This document shows, one piece after another, positions 17,512-24,220 of a stretch of 64,000 nucleotides of DNA. Origin of the DNA: CAYOXX01 sp964408025. Lineage in GTDB: Bacteria; Acidobacteriota; DATKUA01. The number at the start of each line of letters is the position of its first letter. The first letter of the stretch is position 1. A program made the translations under genes and the position numbers. Location: assembly GCA_964408025.1 (NCBI GenBank), contig CAYOXX010000005.1:1-64000 (forward strand). Reading direction: 5' to 3'. Under the pieces are notes generated by a model. That model saw only the letters and a program-made list of their open reading frames with translations. It was not told the DNA's origin and ran no database searches.

Positions 17512-17635
17512 TGGAGTTCTCTAAGGGGGAACGGTGAGCTTGCTATAAGACGGGCTGTATTGTCCGGGCGGCAAAGGAGGCAATGAGGTACGGATTCAAA
17601 CAACCACTAATCGCCATACTCGAATCCCAGGACTG
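17512..17635 (+). repeat. Dispersed repeat, copy B (124 bp)
   Basis: Partner of copy A at 16803-16926. Its right part (TACGGATTCAAAC, CGCCATACTCGAATCCCAGG, ACTGACCCC) is very close to 21500-21549, and the similarity with that copy continues a little past the ACTG end (CCCTTCA). The segment after it (AGGCGAACA near 17668) is matched after copy D at about 22708. It fills the 314-base gap between the secreted protein and the zinc-ribbon gene. Confidence 0.75.
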
Positions 17636-17731
17636 ACCCCTTCACACCCGTTCTAATCAAACAGGTCGAGGCGAACACGGCGCAGTTGCGCCACAGAAAA
17701 CACACTTGAAAAATGGCACCTTGGGATCTTC

Positions 17732-18400
17732 CTACCAGGGTGCGGCGCGGACTTCGGCATCAGCATCTCTAACACTGCGGGCCTCGGGGCAGCTGATTAG
17801 GTCAAAGCCCGTGAACGTTTGCTCGGACCCGGCCGGTACGTGCAGATCATATTCGCGGTTCTGATCGACTATAAATCCGTCGGCATCCTTGAACTTAATC
17901 GTGACCCAGAGCTTTAGCGGTGCGGATACGTTGTTACGAATGGTGAGAATCCATGAGTATTTCCACCAAACGTTGTTTCGCTCGGTAACTCGATAGCGGA
18001 GGCTGACTACGCGAAATGACGGCGCGGGCGGGCGTGAAGAGGAGCTTGAGGCAGCAGGGCGCGAACCCGACGGCTGGCGCGGAGAAGTCGAGAAGATGCT
18101 CGCATACCAGGCCTCGTTCCAAACGCTGCCGAAGATGAGAAGCGCGAAGATTATAGCGATAACCCATCCGAGAGGCGAGATGCCTTTTTGTCTGGTGCCG
18201 CAGTTGGGGCAGACCTTGAGTCTGGCACCCATAATGCTGCCGCATTTTCTGCAGGCTTTGGTAAGAGGCGTTGAGGCCCCTTTAGTCTCCTGCGTATTGC
18301 GACTCGGCTTGGGCGACGGTGGCCCGAATGGGTCGGATCGGGCAAGCGACGCGCTGCAGTGAGGGCAGAACTTCATGCTTGTTTGGATACGAGGCCGCAT
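17732..18400 (-). CDS. Zinc-ribbon, single-pass membrane protein; N-terminus apparently frameshifted
   Basis: The main frame encodes KFCPHC at its N-terminus, then a complete second zinc ribbon CRKCG...CPNCG, one membrane segment (LGWVIAIIFALLIFGSVW, about residues 76-93), a Ser/Pro-rich linker and a C-terminal beta-rich domain of about 95 residues. The best ribosome-binding site (AAGGGGAAG) precedes an ATG at 18423 in another frame. That ATG encodes MAAKPCPKCGLVSKQA and then TGA, with the stop overlapping the ATG of MKFCPHC. The first half of the first zinc ribbon therefore lies in one frame and the second half in the -1 frame. A one-base indel, a sequencing error or recoding could explain it. 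The start at 18400 is only the longest-frame choice. Confidence 0.6.
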   Translation of the reverse strand: MRPRIQTSMKFCPHCSASLARSDPFGPPSPKPSRNTQETKGASTPLTKACRKCGSIMGARLKVCPNCGTRQKGISPLGWVIAIIFALLIFGSVWNEAWYASIFSTSPRQPSGSRPAASSSSSRPPAPSFRVVSLRYRVTERNNVWWKYSWILTIRNNVSAPLKLWVTIKFKDADGFIVDQNREYDLHVPAGSEQTFTGFDLISCPEARSVRDADAEVRAAPW

Positions 18401-18470
18401 TTCGGACAGGGTTTGGCAGCCATGATTACTTCCCCTTACCTATTACAGGGGCGATGTGCCTGGCGACACC

Positions 18471-18499
18471 TTGACATTAGCTGGATGTTTGTATATACT
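18471..18499 (+). promoter_or_regulatory. Consensus sigma-70 promoter
   Basis: TTGACA (18471-18476), an exact 17-base spacer and TATACT (18494-18499). It drives the small gene at 18547, leaving a leader of about 40 bases. Confidence 0.75.
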
Positions 18500-18546
18500 A
18501 TTAAACGGGTTTTGAATAACATCCATCTCTGGAAAGGAGTCTTTTC

Positions 18547-18744
18547 ATGGCTGATCAAAAAGGTAGTTGGGTTAAGGTAGGAAGAAAGCGTGAGTCTGAT
18601 ATCTATGTCAACCTTGACACCGGCGAGAAGAAGCATATCGGAACTGAAATTACAAGTAACAAACCCAAGGTCTACGACGGAGATCCAAGTCTTCCCGGAT
18701 ACATTGCAGGAAAAATTGCGAAAAAACTTCTCGGAAGAAATTAG
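18547..18744 (+). CDS. Small basic hypothetical protein (65 aa)
   Basis: 65 residues, starting MADQKGSWVKVGRKRESD and ending KIAKKLLGRN. ATG 18547 is preceded by AAAGGAG at seven bases and by a near-consensus promoter, so expression signals are strong for such a short gene. It is Lys/Arg-rich with a possible short beta segment (DIYVNLDTGEKKHIG) resembling a modified beta-hairpin. No signal peptide and no recognised family. It stands divergently from the zinc-ribbon membrane protein gene. Confidence 0.65.
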   Translation: MADQKGSWVKVGRKRESDIYVNLDTGEKKHIGTEITSNKPKVYDGDPSLPGYIAGKIAKKLLGRN

Positions 18745-18817
18745 AACTAATTCTGAGTATTTTTTAAGGCTCCTGAATCCGTCAGGCAGTACGCTTTTAT
18801 TATTTAACCACTATAGT

Positions 18818-18949
18818 CTATTTTAATTTATTTATCCATCGTTCTTTAAAAAGAGTGATTTTGTATAACATTATTCCGCAAATACAATATAGTGTTAGAG
18901 CAACGAGAACCAGACTCAGTGAAGGTATATCCAAAATCGATCCGATCAT
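18818..18949 (-). CDS. Small membrane protein (43 aa), translationally coupled
   Basis: A 43-residue frame starting MIGSILDIPSLSLVLVALTL with a single hydrophobic helix, then a basic end (YKITLFKERWINKLK). Its ATG overlaps the stop of the upstream zinc-ribbon gene as ATGA, the usual sign of coupled translation. It has no strong ribosome-binding site of its own. A longer version of the frame reaches 19027 but would lie inside the upstream gene. Could be a real micro-protein or chance. Confidence 0.35.
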   Translation of the reverse strand: MIGSILDIPSLSLVLVALTLYCICGIMLYKITLFKERWINKLK

Positions 18950-19239
18950 TCCGACTGGCGGCCCATGATAAACACGAGAAGACCCACTATAAGCGCCAGG
19001 AGTCCAAAACCACCTATTACGCCGCAAACCCTATGTATACTAGTCTGCCCTGGTTCAGATAGAACAACTCCGCCTACGCTTGCCGCCGCCGCGCCGCCTA
19101 TTGCTAAAGCTGCGCCAAGGTCTTTCAGCCTATGAGCCTTTTTTTTATTCTCAGACCGAGAAGAAAAGCCGCAATGCGGACATGCTTCCGCGGTATCGCT
19201 GATTTCCTTGCCGCATTCCTGACATTTTATTAGCGCCAT
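18946..19239 (-). CDS. Zinc-ribbon membrane protein (97 aa)
   Basis: Begins MALIKCQECGKEISDTAEACPHCG, a complete zinc-ribbon (two CxxC knuckles), followed by a basic linker and two hydrophobic segments (LGAALAIGGAAAASVGGVVL and GVIGGFGLLALIVGLLVFIM). ATG 19239 has GAGGGTTGAAAA upstream. Such zinc-ribbon plus transmembrane proteins are common in bacteria with no defined role. It is the second of its type within 1.5 kb (the other is at 17732-18400). Confidence 0.7.
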   Translation of the reverse strand: MALIKCQECGKEISDTAEACPHCGFSSRSENKKKAHRLKDLGAALAIGGAAAASVGGVVLSEPGQTSIHRVCGVIGGFGLLALIVGLLVFIMGRQSE

Positions 19240-19529
19240 TTTTCAACCCTCATACGTATACTAGTATAATTTCGCTCGGGAGTTAGTCAAGGGCCAGTAC
19301 TCTAACGCGCTGAGAGCGACATAGGGAGCCATTCTATTTCGGAGGACTTGAGATCAGCTCCTATGCCAAGTGAGGTGGTAAGGGATTAAAAAATCTGTTA
19401 TCGTAATCTGTCTTCCCAGATTTCTGAAGAATAGTATTCGAACATCGCTAAAGGATTTAATGAGAAATAGTTGGGTGAAGATTGACTAGAATGTTTGACC
19501 ATCTTTTCTAAACATACAAAGGCCGGGAA

Positions 19530-20075
19530 ATGAGTGACCAAACTCCGCAAATCGGAAAGTTCAACTGGAAGAGTTTTTACGAAACGATAAATAAAGGACC
19601 TGATATTGCACTGGCACTTGTTGGAGCTGCTGTTTTGGATGAGATGCTTAAACGTCTTCTTGAGCAGTACTTTATCGAATCCGCCATTACAAAAGAATCT
19701 TTCGAACGGGGCAAGACGTTACATACATTTGAGAGCAAAATCAGGTTGGCGTATCAACTAGGCTTGATACAAAAGCTAGAATATCAAGCCCTAAATAATG
19801 TCGCAGAAATTAGGAATACATTTGCTCACAGCTTCGAGGAGATGGATTTCGAACGTAAAGAAATCCACGATTTAATCGATGAACTGCCAGCGTGGGGTAT
19901 GGAAAAAATCATAAGAAAAAATACAGAACTGGATAGGCGTTTGAAGTTCAGGATCTTTCTCGCACAAGCTTCATCTATACTAGCTCTAAGGCCGCCATTT
20001 TTCCAGAAACGCTTGAGATTTTCGGCGTATTTGGAAAAACGAAAGGAAGCAAAGCGAAAGGGGGCGAGAGAATGA
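19530..20075 (+). CDS. MltR/DUF4145-like protein
   Basis: 181 residues. The core GPDIALALVGAAVLDEMLKRL (about 18-38) and the segment FESKIRLAYQLGLI...EIRNTFAHS (about 68-104) are characteristic of the MltR (mannitol repressor) and related DUF4145-type helical proteins, including the conserved RNxFAH. The C-terminus is very basic (KRKEAKRKGARE). In standalone form these are accessory genes of unknown role, often near mobile or defence genes. It overlaps the next gene by four bases (ATGA). Confidence 0.65.
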   Translation: MSDQTPQIGKFNWKSFYETINKGPDIALALVGAAVLDEMLKRLLEQYFIESAITKESFERGKTLHTFESKIRLAYQLGLIQKLEYQALNNVAEIRNTFAHSFEEMDFERKEIHDLIDELPAWGMEKIIRKNTELDRRLKFRIFLAQASSILALRPPFFQKRLRFSAYLEKRKEAKRKGARE

Positions 20076-20521
20076 CAGATAGTGAAGTGAACAAGTTTGT
20101 CCTAGTGATGGCCGTCGTTGTTTTCATCATCACTGGCGGTTGCGACCAGACCGGGGCGCAGCAAAGCGACTCACGAGGGGATTCTGGTAATTACTCAAGG
20201 AGTTCTGTCCAAAGTAGCCAGCAGGAAACTTGGGAGTGGAAATTAGCTTGTATTCACCACGGAAGACGCGTTTCACATGACGATCCAATAATAGCACGAT
20301 TTCGGCGCATTCTCGACAGGCTTGACCGGGAATGCCCGGAGAATAGGCAAGGAATCTCTGACGCTATAGTCAGAGCTTGGAATTTGTATCAGGAAGAAAC
20401 AGGCAGAACGGTATCCCTTTTGTGGGTTGCAGAACAGCTTAACGAATGTATTCCTACTGGAAGCCGTGGACAAATAAGATTCATCGAAGCTTGCGCTCTT
20501 TGGTTAACGTTGGTTGGTTAG
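20072..20521 (+). CDS. Putative lipoprotein coupled to the MltR-like gene
   Basis: 149 residues. The ATG overlaps the preceding stop. An N-terminal hydrophobic stretch (FVLVMAVVVFIITGGC) ends in a lipobox with Cys24, then a Ser/Gln-rich linker of about 30 residues. The C-terminal domain, beginning WEWKLACIHHG, contains RFRRILDRLDREC and LYQEETGRTVSLLWVAEQLN and is predicted alpha-helical. No family is recognised. Coupling implies that the cytoplasmic MltR-like protein and this exported protein are made together. Confidence 0.6.
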   Translation: MTDSEVNKFVLVMAVVVFIITGGCDQTGAQQSDSRGDSGNYSRSSVQSSQQETWEWKLACIHHGRRVSHDDPIIARFRRILDRLDRECPENRQGISDAIVRAWNLYQEETGRTVSLLWVAEQLNECIPTGSRGQIRFIEACALWLTLVG

Positions 20522-20706
20522 CAATATTGTTCCGATTCCATACTTCGCATCTTGAGTTTGATGACATGATGAGCCATTCTAATGGCCGATCTTGCTCGGC
20601 GAAGGGGTAGAGTAGGGGTTGATAACCGAAGTTTGGCGGGCGGCGCCACGGCCAGCGGAGCGGCTATCTTCAGTCGCAGAGGCCGCGCCCTAGAGAGGAG
20701 ACGGTT

Positions 20707-21120
20707 ATGAACTTTCTAAAAAGGCTCTTCTCCGGCAGAAGAGCAAGACGACCTAGCAAGGAAATGCGGAACCAAGAGGTCTTACGCCAGGGCTTGATTT
20801 CGCCCGAACATGGTGAATCCTGGGAACCAATAACGGATGACTTTAGTCAGAGAAACTTAAAAGGTATAGAGCTAGAAAAGAAAGGTAATGTAGACGAAGC
20901 GATAGAGATTTACGAGAAGTTAGCTAAAGAAGGTTTTGATGGTAGCCACCCGTACAACCGATTAGCCATCATATATAGAAGGCAGAAACAATATGATGAA
21001 GAGATTCGAGTATTGGAGAGGGCGATAGAGGTTTATAATGTGCTTTCCCGATCCTTAGACGAATTTGAAAAGAGGCTGGAGAAAGCAAGGTTACTAAAAG
21101 AAAAGTCGGCAGGATCATAA
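20707..21120 (+). CDS. TPR-repeat protein (137 aa)
   Basis: The C-terminal 80 residues form two tetratricopeptide repeats: NLKGIELEKKGNVDEAIEIY (about 57-76) and NRLAIIYRRQKQYDEEIRVL (about 85-104), followed by a capping helix rich in Lys and Glu. The N-terminus is basic (MNFLKRLFSGRRARRPS) and could associate with membranes. TPRs mediate protein-protein contacts; the partner is unknown. ATG 20707 is preceded by GAGAGGAGACGGTT. Confidence 0.7.
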   Translation: MNFLKRLFSGRRARRPSKEMRNQEVLRQGLISPEHGESWEPITDDFSQRNLKGIELEKKGNVDEAIEIYEKLAKEGFDGSHPYNRLAIIYRRQKQYDEEIRVLERAIEVYNVLSRSLDEFEKRLEKARLLKEKSAGS

Positions 21121-21162
21121 AGCTACCTGAGATCGAAGGACATATAAAAGGAGGATGACGTT

Positions 21163-21246
21163 ATGAATATTAAGATTAATGCAATATTATTTTTACTCGC
21201 GTTTAATCTGAGTGGATTACCATTGAACACTGTTGTTGAATGGTAA
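21163..21246 (+). pseudogene. Signal-peptide fragment of a truncated secreted-protein gene
   Basis: A very strong ribosome-binding site (AAAGGAGGATGACGTT) leads to an ATG and 27 codons, MNIKINAILFLLAFNLSGLP and seven more, then TAA. That is a signal peptide with almost no mature part. The open frame stops 18 bases before the inverted end of the repeat at 21264. The simplest reading is a gene whose body was lost when the repeat arrived. A genuine 27-residue peptide cannot be excluded. Confidence 0.45.
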
Positions 21247-21263
21247 AGGTAAAGTAAAGGGGG

Positions 21264-21544
21264 CAGTCCTGGGATTCAGGCATTGGCAATAAGTTTTTTA
21301 CTGGTATCAATTGTCCATAGCGCGGATGCCCATAATCGAATTCCTCAAATCCATTTATCGCGTGATGAGCAGTGGCAATCAAGAGGAGGATATTGTAGCC
21401 GACGGTTACGAAGTCTGTAGGTTTATCTCCTGCCTGAGGGGCCGGGGGCCTGCAAGAAGAAGGGCGAGACTGTCCAGAAGGAAAGGTAGGCAATGATCCA
21501 CGGATTTAAAAACCACTACTCGCCATACTCGCATCCCAGGACTG
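21264..21544 (+). repeat. MITE-like repeat, copy C (281 bp, inverted ends)
   Basis: Bounded on the left by CAGTCCTGGGATTC (21264-21277) and on the right by GCATCCCAGGACTG (21531-21544), inverted repeats matching at 13 of 14 positions. It is collinear with 22401-22683 over the whole length (visibly about three-quarters identical), sharing GGCAATAAGT-like, GAGGAGGATAT, GTCTGTAG and GCAAGAAGAAGGGCG blocks. The last 80 bases are shared with copies A and B. No convincing coding frame is conserved between C and D, so it looks like a non-autonomous element. Confidence 0.65.
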
Positions 21545-21660
21545 ATCCCTTCAGACCACGTACTCTTGCGGGAAACGTTTTTTCCACCACAGAGACTACA
21601 GCGCAAAGAAAACGCGGGTATCCGCGCGCATGGCGGACCTGCCAAAGGGAGAACATTTTC

Positions 21661-21927
21661 TTATTTGGCTAGTTTGAGCCTAATCAAGTCTTCCGCGGTC
21701 CAGCCGATATCACGCAGGAGCGCCTTTAGCATGTTTGGACCGTATGTCTTTCTGGGGTGGTAGTGTATTACGACGCGCGATGAGGACCCGCCAGGTTTCA
21801 GAAATGCAATTGGTGCGCCACTTCTGGATTCGCTATCTCTCTCCCACCCATCTCTCTCAAGGGCGGCGATCAATTCTCCGGCAGTAATGTTTTTTATCTG
21901 ATCCCAGACGCGCTTAGGGAAGGACAT
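21661..21927 (-). CDS. hicA: HicA-family toxin-like protein (divergent active site)
   Basis: 88 residues. The HicA/YcfA fold is recognisable from TAGELIAALERDGWERD (about 15-31) and VVIHYHPRKTYGPNMLKALL (about 52-71), then DIGWTAEDL. HicA toxins are small double-stranded-RNA-binding-fold mRNA interferases. The catalytic His normally sits in a G-S-H motif after the first strand; here that segment reads RSGAPIAF, so the His is absent. It overlaps the upstream hicB by 34 bases, supporting a pair. It may be an inactive or differently acting subfamily. Confidence 0.7.
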   Translation of the reverse strand: MSFPKRVWDQIKNITAGELIAALERDGWERDSESRSGAPIAFLKPGGSSSRVVIHYHPRKTYGPNMLKALLRDIGWTAEDLIRLKLAK

Positions 21928-22193
21928 GGTAATCTCACGCTATGTAAAAGCGCTTTTCTCGGAATAGGTATTCGTTTGCGAATATGTAGGTCGGGTCCGA
22001 CCGGGATGGGCTCGCCATGCCTTACCAACGATTCAAGATATACAACAATGGCTTCACATGCGTTTCGCAGTGCCTCCTTCTCGGTTGCACCATCTACATG
22101 CAAGCCTTTGAGCCCTGGCGTATAGGCATGATAACCGCCCTCGTCGGGTTCGATCACAACATCGACTGCTACCTCAACTTTTGGGGGCATCAT
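21894..22193 (-). CDS. hicB: HicB-family antitoxin
   Basis: 99 residues from ATG 22193; the frame runs back to 22238, but the promoter at 22217-22245 would place transcription start near 22210, and GGACAGGGATTCT precedes this ATG. The degraded RNase-H-like HicB fold is seen in VVIEPDEGGYHAYTPGLKGL (about 9-28) and DGATEKEALRNACEAI (about 32-47). The C-terminal tail runs into the hicA start. It is the likely antitoxin and autoregulator. The gene order is antitoxin first, the less common hicBA arrangement. Confidence 0.75.
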   Translation of the reverse strand: MMPPKVEVAVDVVIEPDEGGYHAYTPGLKGLHVDGATEKEALRNACEAIVVYLESLVRHGEPIPVGPDLHIRKRIPIPRKALLHSVRLPCPSLSASGIR

Positions 22194-22216
22194 AGAATCC
22201 CTGTCCTTATGGCTTA

Positions 22217-22245
22217 AGTATCGAATTTGACTGCACAATAGTCAA
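22217..22245 (-). promoter_or_regulatory. hicBA promoter with overlapping palindromic operator
   Basis: On the minus strand: TTGACT (-35, 22245-22240), a 17-base spacer and GATACT (-10, 22222-22217). The -35 box is one arm of a perfect inverted repeat, TTGACT-7 bases-AGTCAA (22227-22245), a good candidate operator for HicB autorepression. Confidence 0.6.
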
Positions 22246-22400
22246 GAGAAAACGCTACCAAATAGCCGCGAGTGCTAGTGTCAGCGCGCATGATGGGGCA
22301 GAGCCCCTACAGCCGATTTGGTTTCAACGTCTCCCCGCGGCCTAGCTCAAGATCCTGCCTTGCGTTTGCACGGGGTGAGGGGATTAAAGGTTGTAGCAGT

Positions 22401-22683
22401 CAGTCCAGGGATTCGGGCATTGGCGATAAGTTATTTGGCTGTTATCAATTGCCAATGGCGCGGATGACCAGGATCTAATTTCCCGGAAACATTTATTGCC
22501 TGCTGAGTAATGGCAACCGAGAGGAGGATATCTTAGCCAACTCTTACGACGTCTGTAGATTCCTTTCCTGCCTGGGGGCTGTAGGGCATGCAAGAAGAAG
22601 GGCGGGATTGTCCAGAAGGCAAAGGAGGCAAGTGTGTACGGATTCAAGCGAATTCTATGCGCTATGTTAGAATCCCAGGGCCG
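22401..22683 (+). repeat. MITE-like repeat, copy D (283 bp)
   Basis: Left end CAGTCCAGGGATTC (22401-22414); right end GAATCCCAGGGCCG (22670-22683), a decayed inverted repeat. It is collinear with copy C at 21264-21544. The two lie 1.1 kb apart in the same orientation on either side of hicBA. This copy fills most of the roughly 590-base gap between hicB and the membrane protein at 22787; the remaining bases (22246-22400 and 22684-22786) show no other feature. Confidence 0.6.
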
Positions 22684-22786
22684 GCCCTTTTGCTGGACCG
22701 GTGAGAGGCGAACAGACTGGCGTTGCCGATAGAATGGGAAGCGCCGCACACGAGAGTGGCGGGGCAGGTTAACAGGGAGGAAAGAG

Positions 22787-23221
22787 ATGCCGGCTACTTG
22801 GCTGCGCGCCGTAACCACCTTCGTTCTGCTTTTCCACGGCGTGGGGCATGCGATGGGCATCATCCCCGCTTTAAAACTATTTAACCCCGACGGGGCGAGC
22901 CCGGACTGGCTCAGGGGATGGTCAAGCCGTTCATGGCTGCTGACCGACCTCCTGGGCGACACCGCCACGCGCGTCATCTGCGTCATCCTTTTCCTGGCGG
23001 CGCTTGTCGGCTTTATCGGCGCGGCGCTAGGGTTGTACGGATGGTTAGTTCCTCACGAGTTGTGGCGGACGCTGGCCGTCGTGTCGTCCGTGATTTCTCT
23101 CGTCGCTATTGCGCTCTTTTGGAATGCCCTCATCTTCTTCTTCCCACACAAGTTGGGATACATAGGCGTAGACATCGCCGTTCTGGTTTGCCTGCTCTTG
23201 GCGAACTGGCCGGATATCTAG
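22787..23221 (+). CDS. Four-helix integral membrane protein (144 aa)
   Basis: 144 residues with four hydrophobic segments: AVTTFVLLFHGVGHAMGIIP (about 8-27), VICVILFLAALVGFIGAALG (about 63-82), TLAVVSSVISLVAIALFW (about 94-111) and YIGVDIAVLVCLLLANW (about 124-140). The first helix carries the HGVGHAMG motif of two His residues, which might bind metal or a cofactor. The exact family is not recognised. ATG 22787 is preceded by AGGGAGGAAAGAG. Confidence 0.7.
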   Translation: MPATWLRAVTTFVLLFHGVGHAMGIIPALKLFNPDGASPDWLRGWSSRSWLLTDLLGDTATRVICVILFLAALVGFIGAALGLYGWLVPHELWRTLAVVSSVISLVAIALFWNALIFFFPHKLGYIGVDIAVLVCLLLANWPDI

Positions 23222-23305
23222 CGTCGAGATCCCGTTGCGCCGCTCGCTTGAGGGCAACTTTCATGATAGTTTCATTGGACAGGAATTAACTCTGAGGAGA
23301 GTGTC

Positions 23306-23827
23306 ATGAAAAGAGTCATCATCGCAATTCTCAGCGTCTCGGCGACATTAGGTGTTGCGGCCTTGACGTGGACTACTGTCAGCCAGGAAACCTCTCCGGA
23401 GGAAAATGGATATTGGATGAGTTATCCGTCACCCGCGTTCTCTCCCAGATATGATTGGCAACAATATATCAACGGTGAACGCTTGGTCAGTAATGCCGGC
23501 TCCCATTATTGGCACGCTCCAATTATTCTTCCACCCGGAACGAGAATAGAAAAGCTTAGATTAATATGTCTTGATAATAATCCATCAGGCAATATCTGGT
23601 TATCTATTATAATGGTAAACGACGAGGCGCGGTGGGGTACAGTGTGCTCGGTCGCATCCAACGGTGCGAGAATTGGCTGGCGGACGTTCACTCGTACAAT
23701 ACGGCCAAGGCAAGCCAGCGCGATTATAGACAACAAGAATTACTCATATTACTTTACACTCTTCCTTCCGGGAACAAACGCTGATCAATATCGTTTCACT
23801 CAAGCCAAACTGTATATCGTTCAGTAG
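23306..23827 (+). CDS. Secreted beta-rich protein, paralogue B
   Basis: 173 residues. Signal peptide MKRVIIAILSVSATLGVAAL, then a mature domain with YWHAPIILPPGTRIEKLRLI, LDNNPSGNIWLSIIMV and NYSYYFTLFLP. These match APLVLPNRTVIKKLVLYYYD, DNDANNNFTIVLNRV and NYLYYLRLTMF of the 14902 protein, so the two are paralogues about 8 kb apart, both with the Asn/Gly-turn beta pattern of an exported sandwich domain. ATG 23306 follows GAGGAGAGTGTC. Function unknown. It is the last gene before the integrated element. Confidence 0.7.
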   Translation: MKRVIIAILSVSATLGVAALTWTTVSQETSPEENGYWMSYPSPAFSPRYDWQQYINGERLVSNAGSHYWHAPIILPPGTRIEKLRLICLDNNPSGNIWLSIIMVNDEARWGTVCSVASNGARIGWRTFTRTIRPRQASAIIDNKNYSYYFTLFLPGTNADQYRFTQAKLYIVQ

Positions 23828-24052
23828 TGATTTAATTTCACTATGCTTGCGGATTTGTAGTTTCTGCCGGTCATACTCACTCCATCGGCCCCAGAATAGG
23901 TATAGTGTAGAGCATACTCTACCATTGTCGTGCAGGTCGTGACTGGAAGATGTCGATTTATGGCCTTTTACTACCGCTTCAGGCCGGCGTCGGACAAGAT
24001 CACAAATCGCCCGTAAGCTATTGAAAACGTTGAGAGTTGTTGATAGGAAGAC

Positions 24053-24100
24053 TGGAGCCAGCGCGGGGGGTCGAACCCCGGACCTACTGATTACGAATCA
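24053..24100 (-). repeat. Left attachment site: 48-bp fragment of tRNA-Thr 3' half
   Basis: Identical over 48 bases to 32299-32346, the 3' half of the intact tRNA-Thr(CGT). It begins at the CCA end and stops in the anticodon arm, after which the sequence diverges. It lies 120 bases from the integrase gene. This is the displaced host 3' end left by integration. The stretch 23828-24052 to its left shows no gene or other feature. Confidence 0.9.
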
Positions 24101-24220
24101 CAAAACTAAACACCCGCAATCCCTGTAAATATCATAGTTTACAGCGACTTAGACCCTCTCAGGCTTTTTCTCAATAGGGCATTTTTCGGCACAATATTGC
24201 ATCCTCAGCAGCCGATAACG

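Noticed and set aside
21203..21493. 96-codon minus-strand frame in repeat C
   Set aside because: Not conserved in the collinear copy D, so the repeat is better read as non-coding.
22384..22986. 200-codon minus-strand frame across repeat D
   Set aside because: Overlaps the membrane protein gene at 22787, has no start signal, and its frame is not kept in repeat C.
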